Assembly: GCF_001976065.1 (NCBI RefSeq)
Contig: NZ_MNAH01000004.1
Coordinates: 126,519-190,518 of the forward strand
Reading direction: 5' to 3'
DNA from: Pseudomonas putida
GTDB lineage: Bacteria; Pseudomonadota; Gammaproteobacteria; Pseudomonadales; Pseudomonadaceae
Length of the DNA stretch: 64,000 nucleotides
Shown: positions 15,122 through 22,897 of the stretch, piece after piece
How the letters are laid out: each line of letters starts with the position of its first letter
Numbering within the stretch: position 1 is the first letter of the stretch
Made by a program: the position numbers and the translations under genes
Notes under the pieces: model-generated
The model's input: only the letters and a program-made list of their open reading frames with translations
Database searches by the model: none
What the model was told of the DNA's origin: nothing

Positions 15122-16066
15122 CTAGGCTTTTGCGGTACGCCGATCTTCCCGCGGGCAGCGCTCAAACTTCGCCCGATAACTGCGGGTGAAATACGACGGC
15201 GATTCAAACCCGCAGGCGATACTCACTTCCAGCACACTCATGTCCGTTTGCCGCAGCAACTGCCGGGCCTTTTCCAGCCTTAATCGCAGATAGAAATTGC
15301 TCGGTGTGTCATTCAAATGCAGGCGGAACAATCGTTCGAGTTGCCTGCGCGTCACCTTGATCGATTCCGCCAATTCCAGCGTACTCAGCGGCGGTTCGCT
15401 GTGCTGCTCCATCTCACCGATCACATGAACGAGCTTCTTGTTACTGATGCCATAACGCGTAGCGACTTCCATGCGCTGGTGGTCCTTGCGCGGGCGGATG
15501 CGGCCGAGCACGAATTGTTCGCTGACCTGGATCGCCAGTTCGGGACCGTGGGCCTGGGCGATCAGATCCAGCATTAAATCGATGGAGGCGGTGCCGCCAG
15601 CAGAAGTGATGCGCCGACGGTCGATCTCGAACAACTCCTGGGTGACGCTGAGCTGCGGATAAGACTCCTTGAAGGCGTCAATGGCTTCCCAGTGCAGGGT
15701 CAGGCGATGGCCGTCGAGCAGGCCGGCTTCGGCGAGGATAAAACTGCCGGTGTCGATGGCGCCGAGGGTCACGCCTTCAATGTCCAGCCGACGCAGCCAG
15801 TGCTCCAGCACCGGGGTGGCAAATTTCAGCGGTTCGAAGCCAGCGACTACCAGTAATGTCGCGCCCTTCTTCAGCGGCTCCAGCGCCGCGTCGGCGTTGA
15901 CCGACATGCCGTTGCTGGCCAGCACCGCCCCGCCATCGGCGCTCAACACATGCCAACGATACAGCTCGCCACGAAAGCGATTGGCCACCCGCAACGGCTC
16001 GATGGCCGAGATAAATCCGATGGCCGAGAAACCCGGCATCAACAAGAAGTAGAAATCCTGGGACAT
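15122..16066 (-). CDS. cdhR: Carnitine catabolism transcriptional activator CdhR (GlxA/AraC family)
   Basis: 314 aa from the ATG at 16066. The N-terminal ~190 residues are a DJ-1/PfpI-like amidase fold (DFYFLLMPGFSAIGFISAIEPLRVANRF). The C-terminal two-HTH AraC domain is clear (STLELAESIKVTRRQLERLFRLHLNDTPSNFYLRLRLEKARQ, then SIACGFESPSYFTRSYRAKF). It diverges from caiX-cdhC-cdhA-cdhB, the arrangement of P. aeruginosa CdhR, which senses carnitine and activates caiX. A 35-bp tandem repeat in the shared promoter (16135-16169) is a good candidate for its operator. It resembles GbdR at 21794-22897. Confidence 0.88.
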   Translation of the reverse strand: MSQDFYFLLMPGFSAIGFISAIEPLRVANRFRGELYRWHVLSADGGAVLASNGMSVNADAALEPLKKGATLLVVAGFEPLKFATPVLEHWLRRLDIEGVTLGAIDTGSFILAEAGLLDGHRLTLHWEAIDAFKESYPQLSVTQELFEIDRRRITSAGGTASIDLMLDLIAQAHGPELAIQVSEQFVLGRIRPRKDHQRMEVATRYGISNKKLVHVIGEMEQHSEPPLSTLELAESIKVTRRQLERLFRLHLNDTPSNFYLRLRLEKARQLLRQTDMSVLEVSIACGFESPSYFTRSYRAKFERCPREDRRTAKA

Positions 16067-16134
16067 GGCGCTCTCGATGGACGGGTAGCGTGAGGACGTT
16101 GATACGCCACTTGCAACAGCCATTCAAGAGCACA

Positions 16135-16169
16135 GGTCGCCGCAGTGCAAGTGCTGGTCGCCGCAGTGC
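16135..16169. promoter_or_regulatory. Tandem direct repeat, candidate CdhR operator
   Basis: GGTCGCCGCAGTGC occurs at 16135-16148 and again, identical, at 16156-16169, a period of exactly 21 bp. Tandem half-sites two helical turns apart are typical of AraC-family activators. It lies between the cdhR and caiX start codons, ~90 bp before caiX, a suitable place for activation. Confidence 0.65.
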
Positions 16170-16260
16170 GCTTTCATGGCTGATTTGCTGCGTAACGTGT
16201 CATCACCGGCGCACAAAGACGACCGGACCCACAATAATGAAACTGCCGAGGAACCTGAGA

Positions 16261-17205
16261 ATGAAACGACTGATCAGCAGCTGTGTTCTTGCACTCAGTG
16301 GTACCGCTTTGCTGAGTGCCAGCGTCATGGCCGCGGAACCCGCCTCATGCCAGAACGTGCGCATGGGCGTGGTGAACTGGACCGACGTGATCGCCACCAG
16401 TGCGATGACCCAGGTATTGCTCGACGGCCTCGGCTACAACACCAAACAAACCAGCGCCTCCCAGCAAATCATTTTCGCCGGGATCCGCGATCAGCGCCTG
16501 GACCTGTTCCTGGGTTACTGGAACCCGCTGATGACCCAGACCATCACCCCATTCGTCGACGCCAATCAGGTCAAGGTGCTTGAAGCGCCAAACCTGCAAG
16601 ACGCCCGTGCCACCCTCGCCGTTCCGACCTATCTTGCCGACAAGGGCCTGAAAACCTTCGCCGACATCGCCAAGTTCGAAAAAGAACTGGGCGGCAAGAT
16701 CTACGGCATCGAACCAGGTTCAGGCGCCAACACCCAGATCAAGGCGATGATCGCCAAGAACCAGTTTGGCCTCGGCAAGTTCCAGCTGGTGGAGTCCAGC
16801 GAGGCCGGCATGCTCGCCGCCGTGGATCGCGCCGTGCGCCGCAAGGAAGCCGTGGTGTTCTTCGGCTGGGCGCCGCACCCGATGAACGTCAACGTGCAGA
16901 TGACGTACCTCACCGGCAGCGACGACGCCCTCGGCCCGAACGAAGGCATGGCCACGGTCTGGACCGTCACTGCGCCGAAATACGCCGAACAGTGCCCGAA
17001 CGTCGGTCGCCTGCTGAGCAACCTGACATTCACCGCCGAAGACGAGAGCCGGATGATGCAGCCGCTGCTGGATCACAAGGACGCCTTCGAGTCGGCCAAA
17101 CAGTGGCTGAAAGATCACCCGCAAGACAAACAGCGCTGGCTCGAAGGCGTGACCACCTTCGATGGCAAGCCGGCGGCTGAAAACCTCAAGCTGACCAGCA
17201 AATAA
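16261..17205 (+). CDS. caiX: Carnitine-binding periplasmic protein CaiX
   Basis: 314 aa from the ATG at 16261, preceded by GAGGA at 8 nt; upstream ATGs in frame have no site. Signal peptide ~25 residues (MKRLISSCVLALSGTALLSASVMAAEP). OpuAC-type fold with aromatic-cage tryptophans in NWTDVIATS, GYWNPLM and FFGWAPHPM, which bind a trimethylammonium group. In P. aeruginosa CaiX delivers carnitine to the CbcWV transporter core, encoded here at 26252-28272. First gene of the carnitine operon; a strong hairpin follows its stop codon. Confidence 0.9.
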   Translation: MKRLISSCVLALSGTALLSASVMAAEPASCQNVRMGVVNWTDVIATSAMTQVLLDGLGYNTKQTSASQQIIFAGIRDQRLDLFLGYWNPLMTQTITPFVDANQVKVLEAPNLQDARATLAVPTYLADKGLKTFADIAKFEKELGGKIYGIEPGSGANTQIKAMIAKNQFGLGKFQLVESSEAGMLAAVDRAVRRKEAVVFFGWAPHPMNVNVQMTYLTGSDDALGPNEGMATVWTVTAPKYAEQCPNVGRLLSNLTFTAEDESRMMQPLLDHKDAFESAKQWLKDHPQDKQRWLEGVTTFDGKPAAENLKLTSK

Positions 17206-17223
17206 ACCTGACCTGAACACCGC

Positions 17224-17247
17224 TTCGCAGCCCGACAGGGCTGCGAA
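17224..17247 (+). promoter_or_regulatory. Hairpin between caiX and cdhC
   Basis: A perfect 10-bp stem (TTCGCAGCCC / GGGCTGCGAA) with a 4-nt loop, 19 nt after the caiX stop and lacking a U-tract. Such hairpins after a binding-protein gene often protect the upstream mRNA and raise its level relative to downstream genes. A similar hairpin follows cbcX. Confidence 0.6.
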
Positions 17248-17278
17248 CCGACTCATCACGCCTGTAAGGAACCGCCTC

Positions 17279-18166
17279 ATGAACCACGACGTCATCATCA
17301 CCTGCGCACTCACCGGTGCTGGCGACACGACCGCCAAGAGCCCACACGTGCCGGTCACCCCGAAACAAATTGCCGCTGCCGCCGTGGAAGCCGCCAAGGC
17401 CGGCGCCACCGTGGTTCACTGCCATGTCCGCGACCCTGAAACCGGCAAGTTCAGCCGCGACGTGGCGTTGTACCGCGAAGTGATGGAGCGCATTCGCGAG
17501 GCCGACGTCGACATCATTGTCAACCTTACCGCTGGCATGGGCGGCGACCTGGAAATCGGCCCAGGTGAGAAGCCGATGGAGTTCGGCCCGAATACCGACC
17601 TGATCGGCCCGCTGACCCGCCTGGCCCATGTCGAAGAACTGCTGCCGGAAATCTGCACCCTCGATTGCGGGACGCTGAACTTCGGCGATGGCGACACCAT
17701 TTATGTTTCCACCCCGGCGCAGCTGCGTGCTGGCGCCAAACGCATCCAGGAGCTGGGCGTGAAGGCCGAGCTGGAGATTTTCGACACCGGTCACCTGTGG
17801 TTCGCCAAGCAATTGATCAAGGAAGGCCTGCTCGACAACCCGCTGTTCCAACTGTGCCTGGGCATCCCGTGGGGCGCGCCGGCCGACACCACCACCATGA
17901 AAGCCATGGTCGACAACCTGCCGGCCGACGCGGTCTGGGCCGGTTTCGGCATCGGCCGCATGCAAATGCCGATGGCCGCACAAGCCGTGCTGCTGGGTGG
18001 CAACGTGCGGGTCGGGCTGGAAGACAACCTGTGGCTGGACAAGGGCGTACTGGCGACCAACGGCCAGCTGGTCGAGCGCGCCGGTGAAATCCTCAGCCGC
18101 CTCGGTGCCCGCGTCCTGACCCCGGCTGAAGGCCGCAAGAAAATGGGCCTGACCCAGCGCGGTTGA
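17279..18166 (+). CDS. cdhC: Dehydrocarnitine cleavage enzyme (BKACE, DUF849)
   Basis: 295 aa with AAGGA before the ATG. Beta-keto-acid cleavage enzyme family: TIM barrel starting DVIITCALTGAGDTTAKSPHVPVTP, zinc motif VVHCHVRDPETG (His-x-His), and PWGAPADTTTM late. It converts 3-dehydrocarnitine plus acetyl-CoA to betainyl-CoA plus acetoacetate in carnitine breakdown. It lies between the binding protein and carnitine dehydrogenase, matching the P. aeruginosa order. Confidence 0.88.
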   Translation: MNHDVIITCALTGAGDTTAKSPHVPVTPKQIAAAAVEAAKAGATVVHCHVRDPETGKFSRDVALYREVMERIREADVDIIVNLTAGMGGDLEIGPGEKPMEFGPNTDLIGPLTRLAHVEELLPEICTLDCGTLNFGDGDTIYVSTPAQLRAGAKRIQELGVKAELEIFDTGHLWFAKQLIKEGLLDNPLFQLCLGIPWGAPADTTTMKAMVDNLPADAVWAGFGIGRMQMPMAAQAVLLGGNVRVGLEDNLWLDKGVLATNGQLVERAGEILSRLGARVLTPAEGRKKMGLTQRG

Positions 18167-18185
18167 TTGCACTTACACCCAACCC

Positions 18186-18279
18186 CTGTAGGCGCCGGCG
18201 TGCCGGCGAAGAGGCCGGTACATCCGCCGCATTTTCTGCGGTGCTGAAATCGCCTTCGCCGGCAAGCCGGCTCCTACAG
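18186..18279. repeat. REP pair, second family (GCCGGC type)
   Basis: TGTAGG..GCCGGC..GCCGGCGAA and the inverted TTCGCCGGCAAGCCGGCTCCTACA flank a ~44-bp spacer. It ends only ~30 bp before the cdhA start, inside the carnitine operon. This family differs from the GAGC REPs; related copies are at 42156-42218 and 54977-55068. Confidence 0.8.
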
Positions 18280-18308
18280 TGGATCACCGAAATCTTCAGG
18301 AAGTTGCC

Positions 18309-19274
18309 ATGACCTTCATTACCGAAATCAAAACCTTCGCAGCGCTGGGCAGTGGTGTCATCGGCAGCGGCTGGGTGTCCCGCGCCCTCGCCCATGGCCT
18401 GGACGTAGTGGCTTGGGATCCGGCGCCGGGTGCCGAGGCCGCCCTGCGCAAACGCGTCGCCAATGCCTGGGGCGCGCTGGAAAAACAAGGCCTGGCACCC
18501 GGCGCCTCGCAGGATCGCCTGCGTTTTGTCGCGACCATCGAAGAGTGCGTGCGCGATGCCGATTTCATCCAGGAAAGCGCCCCTGAACGCCTTGAACTGA
18601 AACTGGAACTGCACAGCAAGATCAGTGCGGCGGCCAAGCCAAATGCCTTGATCGGCTCCAGCACCTCCGGCCTGTTGCCCAGCGAGTTCTACGAGAGCTC
18701 GACCCACCCGGAACGCTGCGTTGTCGGGCACCCGTTCAACCCGGTTTACCTGTTGCCACTGGTGGAAGTCGTCGGCGGCAAGAACACCGCCCCCGAAGCC
18801 GTGCGAGCAGCGATGAAAGTCTACGAATCCCTTGGCATGCGCCCGCTGCACGTACGCAAGGAAGTGCCGGGATTCATCGCTGACCGCCTGCTCGAAGCGT
18901 TGTGGCGCGAGGCGCTGCACCTGGTCAACGACGGTGTGGCAACGACCGGCGAAATCGACGACGCGATCCGTTTTGGCGCGGGTCTGCGCTGGTCGTTCAT
19001 GGGCACGTTCCTGACCTACACGCTGGCCGGCGGTGATGCCGGTATGCGCCATTTCATGGCGCAGTTCGGCCCGGCATTGCAGTTGCCGTGGACCTATCTG
19101 CCAGCACCTGAGCTGACCGACAAGTTGATCGACGATGTGGTGGACGGCACCAGCGATCAACTGGGCAAACACAGCATTTCGGCGCTGGAGCGCTATCGTG
19201 ATGACTGTCTGCTGGCCGTGCTGGAAGCGGTGAAGACCACCAAAGAGAAGCATGGGATGGCATTTGCCGAATAA
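18309..19274 (+). CDS. cdhA: L-carnitine dehydrogenase
   Basis: 321 aa from the ATG at 18309 (AGGAAG upstream). 3-hydroxyacyl-CoA-dehydrogenase fold: Rossmann NAD site FAALGSGVIGSGWVSRALAHGLDVVAWD, the ESAPERLELK segment, GSSTSGLLPSEF and GHPFNPVYLLPLVEVVGG with the catalytic His. It oxidises L-carnitine to 3-dehydrocarnitine with NAD+. It sits directly before the betainyl-CoA thioesterase, as in other pseudomonads. Confidence 0.92.
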   Translation: MTFITEIKTFAALGSGVIGSGWVSRALAHGLDVVAWDPAPGAEAALRKRVANAWGALEKQGLAPGASQDRLRFVATIEECVRDADFIQESAPERLELKLELHSKISAAAKPNALIGSSTSGLLPSEFYESSTHPERCVVGHPFNPVYLLPLVEVVGGKNTAPEAVRAAMKVYESLGMRPLHVRKEVPGFIADRLLEALWREALHLVNDGVATTGEIDDAIRFGAGLRWSFMGTFLTYTLAGGDAGMRHFMAQFGPALQLPWTYLPAPELTDKLIDDVVDGTSDQLGKHSISALERYRDDCLLAVLEAVKTTKEKHGMAFAE

Positions 19275-19296
19275 TGAGCCCCGCAGGTCTGGCCCC

Positions 19297-19359
19297 TTCG
19301 CGAGCAGGCTCGCTCCCACAGGCTTGCGCCGTCCTTGTGGGAGCGAGCCTGCTCGCGAA
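19297..19359. repeat. REP pair between cdhA and cdhB
   Basis: Inverted GAGCAGGCTCGC-type copies with a ~20-bp spacer, inside the carnitine operon. Confidence 0.88.
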
Positions 19360-19398
19360 AGCGGCGGTCCAGTCACCACCAACATTGGAACCGGAATC

Positions 19399-19875
19399 AT
19401 GCCCACCCTCACCACCTACCAGACCAAAATCATCCCCGACTGGGTCGACTACAACGGCCACCTGCGCGATGCCTTCTACCTGCTGATCTTCAGCTACGCC
19501 ACCGACGCCCTGATGGACCGCCTCGGCATGGACAGCAACAACCGCGAAGCCAGCGGCAACTCACTGTTCACCCTGGAGCTGCACCTCAATTACCTGCATG
19601 AAGTGAAGCTCGACGCCGAGGTCGAAGTACACACGCAGATCATCGCCCATGACGCCAAGCGCCTGCACCTCTATCACAGCATGCATCTGGTGGGCGACGA
19701 CAAGGAGCTGGCGGGCAACGAGCAGATGCTGCTGCACGTCGACCTCGCCGGGCCACGCTCCACGCCATTCAGCGAAGAAACCCTGGGCAAACTGCAGGCC
19801 ATCGTCGCCGAACAGACCGACCTGCCCGCTCCCGCCTACATCGGCCGAGTGATTGCATTACCGGCAAAAAAATAA
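19399..19875 (+). CDS. cdhB: Betainyl-CoA thioesterase (hotdog fold)
   Basis: 158 aa from the ATG at 19399. 4HBT-type hotdog thioesterase: PDWVDYNGHLRDAFYLLIFSYATDALMDRLG with the Asp/Gly-His catalytic segment, then LELHLNYLHEVKLDAEVEV. It releases glycine betaine and CoA from betainyl-CoA, the last step of carnitine conversion to glycine betaine. It is 12 bp upstream of the dioxygenase gene, so these two are co-translated. Confidence 0.85.
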   Translation: MPTLTTYQTKIIPDWVDYNGHLRDAFYLLIFSYATDALMDRLGMDSNNREASGNSLFTLELHLNYLHEVKLDAEVEVHTQIIAHDAKRLHLYHSMHLVGDDKELAGNEQMLLHVDLAGPRSTPFSEETLGKLQAIVAEQTDLPAPAYIGRVIALPAKK

Positions 19876-19887
19876 CAAGGAGATCGC

Positions 19888-21051
19888 ATGAACACCGCCG
19901 CCGCTTTTGCCGACTTCCGTACTTATCCATTGATCAGCGCGCTGGCAGGCGTGCAGACCATGGCCGATCATGTCCTGGTCAAGTGGGCTGACCACCGCGC
20001 CAGCCCCTTCCACCACCCCTGGCTGCGGGACAATTGCCCGTGCCCGTCATGCGTCTACACGGTGACTCGCGAACAGGTGCTGGAAATCGTCGATGTGCCA
20101 GAAAGCCTGATGCCTGTCGAAACCAGCATCAATGCCGAAGGGTGCCTGAGCATCCAATGGCAGGATGGCCATCTCAGCCGCTTCGACCCTGGCTGGTTGC
20201 GGGCCCACGCCTATGATGACGAATCGCGCGCCGAGCGCTTGGCCGGCAAGCCAAAAGCCAGGCTTTGGCACAGTGATTTGCAGTTGCCGGTGTTCGAATA
20301 CCAAGCGCTGATGAACGACAACCAGGCGCTGTTGCAATGGCTGCTGGCCGTGCGCGACACCGGCCTGACCCAGGTGCGCGGCGTCCCCACCGAGCCCGGC
20401 TCGCTGAAGCTGATGGCCCAGCGCATTTCATTCATCCGCGAGAGCAATTTCGGCGTGCTGTTCAACGTGCAATCCAAGGCCGATGCTGACAGCAACGCCT
20501 ACACCGCTTTCAACCTGCCACTGCACAGCGATTTGCCGACCCGGGAGTTGCAACCGGGGCTGCAATTCCTGCATTGCCTGGTCAACGATGCCGAAGGGGG
20601 CGAGAGCATTTTCGTCGACGGTTTTGCCATCGCCGACGCCTTGCGCCTGGAGGACCCGGAAGCCTTCAGGAGCCTGTGCGAGACCCCCGTGGAGTTTCGC
20701 AACAAGGACCGCCACAGCGACTACCGTTGCCTCGCGCCGATCATCGCCCTGGACGCGTTGGGGCAGGTGTCGGAGATTCGCATGGCGAACTTTTTGCGAG
20801 GGCCGTTCGATGCGTCGGTGGAGCAGATGCCCAAGCTGTATCGCGCCTATCGCCGCTTCATTGCGATGACTCGCGAGCCCCGATTCAGGTTGATGCAAAG
20901 GCTTAATCCCGGCGAGCTCTGGTGCTTCGACAACCGCCGTACCCTGCATGCGCGCAATGCGTTTGATCCTGCCACTGGCGCCCGGCATTTCCAGGGGTGT
21001 TATGTAGATCGGGATGAGTTGTTATCGCGCATCCTCGTGTTACAACGCTAA
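19888..21051 (+). CDS. Gamma-butyrobetaine dioxygenase
   Basis: 387 aa with AAGGAG before the ATG. The N-terminal domain has a zinc site (Cys50, Cys52, Cys55 and His95 in DGH). The C-terminal TauD-like Fe(II)/2-oxoglutarate domain has HSD (His213, Asp215) and the distal HARNAF histidine. It hydroxylates gamma-butyrobetaine to L-carnitine, so the operon can take gamma-butyrobetaine down to glycine betaine. The zinc-domain/TauD layout and carnitine context make this much more likely than a generic taurine dioxygenase. Confidence 0.88.
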   Translation: MNTAAAFADFRTYPLISALAGVQTMADHVLVKWADHRASPFHHPWLRDNCPCPSCVYTVTREQVLEIVDVPESLMPVETSINAEGCLSIQWQDGHLSRFDPGWLRAHAYDDESRAERLAGKPKARLWHSDLQLPVFEYQALMNDNQALLQWLLAVRDTGLTQVRGVPTEPGSLKLMAQRISFIRESNFGVLFNVQSKADADSNAYTAFNLPLHSDLPTRELQPGLQFLHCLVNDAEGGESIFVDGFAIADALRLEDPEAFRSLCETPVEFRNKDRHSDYRCLAPIIALDALGQVSEIRMANFLRGPFDASVEQMPKLYRAYRRFIAMTREPRFRLMQRLNPGELWCFDNRRTLHARNAFDPATGARHFQGCYVDRDELLSRILVLQR

Positions 21052-21066
21052 ACCGCGTCATCGTTC

Positions 21067-21140
21067 TTCGCGAGCAAGCCCCTCCCACATTGGATCTTTG
21101 AACGACGCCGATCCAATGTGGGAGCGGGCTTGCTCGCGAA
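21067..21140. repeat. REP pair, left arm with a 1-bp deletion
   Basis: The right copy is a standard GGGAGCGGGCTTGCTCGCGA; the left copy reads AGCCCCTCCCAC, lacking one G of AGCCCGCTCCCAC. It follows the dioxygenase stop codon. Confidence 0.85.
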
Positions 21141-21182
21141 GGCGTCAGTCCCGACACTACATTTCGTGTTGATTCACAGGCA

Positions 21183-21303
21183 AAAAAAAGCCCCGATCAA
21201 GCCGTGACAGGATCGAGGCAGAGGGTACTGTTGAGGAGCTGCCGTGGGAAGGTGACCAAACCCTCGTGAAGCAAGCTGGGTCCAGTGTGCCGACTCTCAG
21301 CGC
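21183..21303 (-). ncRNA. Candidate small RNA, ~120 nt, antisense-side of the gbdR region
   Basis: On the minus strand, TTGACT (21334-21339) and TGCTAT (21310-21315) lie 18 nt apart as -35 and -10. About 120 nt downstream a strong Rho-independent terminator is seen: stem 21190-21198 / 21211-21219 (9 bp, one G-U) followed by eight Ts at 21182-21189. No minus-strand ORF of note lies between. Pyrimidine-rich stretches (ACCTTCCC, GCTCCTC) could pair with ribosome binding sites. I cannot match it to a named family. Confidence 0.6.
21190..21219 (-). terminator. Rho-independent terminator (minus strand)
   Basis: Minus-strand GCCTCGATC pairs with GATCGGGGC, followed by TTTTTTTT. No annotated minus-strand gene ends here, so it most likely ends the candidate sRNA. 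Confidence 0.75.
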
Positions 21304-21430
21304 AGGGAAATAGCACGAAAACGACCTGTTCATAGTCAATGCTGCCATCACGACAAATCGCCCTTGCCGCCACTGCGTGCCACTACCAGAATCGAACCAC
21401 GACATCATTCCCAGAAGAAGGATTAGCGTC

Positions 21431-21697
21431 ATGATGCACGCCGATTTGATAGACCAGGAAGACCTGTTGGGCCAGCTCAAGTCATTGGGCTTCCAAGTGC
21501 CGACCGGCGCCACCGCCCAGCAGGCTTGCGAGTGTGCCGTGCGGGGTTTGAACGATGAGCGGGCCATCGTGCTGCGCACCATGGTCAAGCAGATGTACAC
21601 CAGCAGCGCGACGATCCTGCCGGCGGTGCGCCAAGCCATTGATAAGCAGTTGTTGCCCGCGTTGGCGGAATATCAACAGAGCCACACCGCCCGTTAA
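21431..21697 (+). CDS. Small conserved-type hypothetical protein, 88 aa
   Basis: 88 aa from the ATGATG at 21431, with AAGGA about 9 nt upstream. MHADLIDQEDLLGQLKSLGF, then TAQQACECAVRGL and a helical C-terminus (SSATILPAVRQAIDKQLLPALAEYQQ). No signal peptide or membrane segment; probably all alpha-helical. I do not recognise a family. It diverges from the candidate sRNA and is followed by a REP hairpin. Confidence 0.6.
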   Translation: MMHADLIDQEDLLGQLKSLGFQVPTGATAQQACECAVRGLNDERAIVLRTMVKQMYTSSATILPAVRQAIDKQLLPALAEYQQSHTAR

Positions 21698-21703
21698 TAC
21701 GCC

Positions 21704-21778
21704 TTCGCGAGCGAGCCCGCTCCCACATGGGATCTGCGTCGTTCGCAGATCCCATGTGGGAGCGGGCTTGCTCGCGAA
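21704..21778. repeat. REP doublet whose spacer is also palindromic
   Basis: Arms GAGCGAGCCCGCTCCCAC / GGGAGCGGGCTTGCTCGCG, and the inner sequence ATGGGATCTGCG / CGCAGATCCCAT is also self-complementary around TCGTT. The whole element folds into one almost unbroken ~35-bp stem. Confidence 0.9.
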
Positions 21779-21793
21779 TGAAGGCGACTCGGT

Positions 21794-22897
21794 CTAGAGC
21801 CTTACGCTGGCAAACGTCGACTCATTGCGCGCCTGACTCAACGCCGACAACGGCCCGGACAACGGCGACAGCACCAGGGCCTGTGGCAGCGGCATCATTG
21901 CCACCTGCTGCGTGGTGTTGGAACCGACGCGTTCGTCACGCGGCGGAATGCCGAAGTATTCGCGGTAGCACTTGGAAAAGTGCGGCGTGGACACGAAGCC
22001 ACAGACCGACGCCACTTCGATGATCGACATTGGTGTCTGCTTGAGCAGTTGCCGCGCGCGAATCAAGCGCAGTTTCAGGTAGTAACGCGATGGCGAGCAG
22101 TGCAGGTACTTCTGGAACAGCCGCTCCAGCTGACGACGGGACACGGCAACGTAAACCGCCAGCTCATCGAGGTCGATCGGTTCTTCGAGGTTGGCTTCCA
22201 TCAGCGCGACGATTTCCTGCAACTTCGGCTGATTGGTGCCGAGCATGTGCTTGAGCGGTACGCGCTGGTGATCCTGTTCGTTGCGGATGCGCTCGTAGAC
22301 GAACATTTCCGAGATCGCGGCCGACAGCTCGCGCCCGTGATCGCGGCTGATCAGGTGCAGCATCATGTCCAGCGGCGCGGTGCCGCCAGAACTGGTGAAG
22401 CGGTTACGGTCGAGGGTGAACAGGCGGGTACTCATGGCCACCCGTGGAAACGCCTCCTGCATCGCCGCCAGGCACTCCCAGTGCACACTGCAATCGAAAC
22501 CGTCCAGCAGGCCGGCACACGCCAGGGCCCAGCTGCCGGTGCAGACCGCACCCAGGCGACGGGACTGTCGCGCCTGGCTCTGCAGCCATGACACGTGTTC
22601 GCGGGTAACAGTGCGTTGAATACCGATACCACCGCAGACAATCACGGTGTCCATGGGAGGCGCTTTGTGCATGGAGGCATCAGGCGTGATTTGCAGACCG
22701 TCACTGGCCCAGACTTGACCGCCATCGACGGTGAGGGTGGTCCAGCGATACAGCTCACGGCCTGACAACTGGTTGGCCATGCGCAGCGGTTCGACTGCGG
22801 ACGCCAGGGAAATCAGCGTGAAATTGTCCAGCAGCAGAAAGCCGATGGATTGAGGCGCACGGTTCTGGGGTTGGGCCCCGGAGTTGAACGTCGTCAT
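21794..22897 (-). CDS. gbdR: Glycine betaine/dimethylglycine-responsive activator GbdR
   Basis: 367 aa. N-terminal DJ-1/PfpI-like ligand domain (SIGFLLLDNFTLISLASAVEPLRMANQLSGRELYRW) and C-terminal AraC DNA-binding domain (IDLDELAVYVAVSRRQLERLFQKYLHCSPSRYYLKLRLIRARQLL; VASVCGFVSTPHFSKCYREYFGIPPRDER). It activates glycine betaine catabolism and choline/carnitine transport genes in pseudomonads. Position before sdaB and cbcXWV matches P. aeruginosa. GGAG lies upstream of the ATG. A palindrome lies at 23014-23029 in its promoter region. Confidence 0.92.
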   Translation of the reverse strand: MTTFNSGAQPQNRAPQSIGFLLLDNFTLISLASAVEPLRMANQLSGRELYRWTTLTVDGGQVWASDGLQITPDASMHKAPPMDTVIVCGGIGIQRTVTREHVSWLQSQARQSRRLGAVCTGSWALACAGLLDGFDCSVHWECLAAMQEAFPRVAMSTRLFTLDRNRFTSSGGTAPLDMMLHLISRDHGRELSAAISEMFVYERIRNEQDHQRVPLKHMLGTNQPKLQEIVALMEANLEEPIDLDELAVYVAVSRRQLERLFQKYLHCSPSRYYLKLRLIRARQLLKQTPMSIIEVASVCGFVSTPHFSKCYREYFGIPPRDERVGSNTTQQVAMMPLPQALVLSPLSGPLSALSQARNESTFASVRL

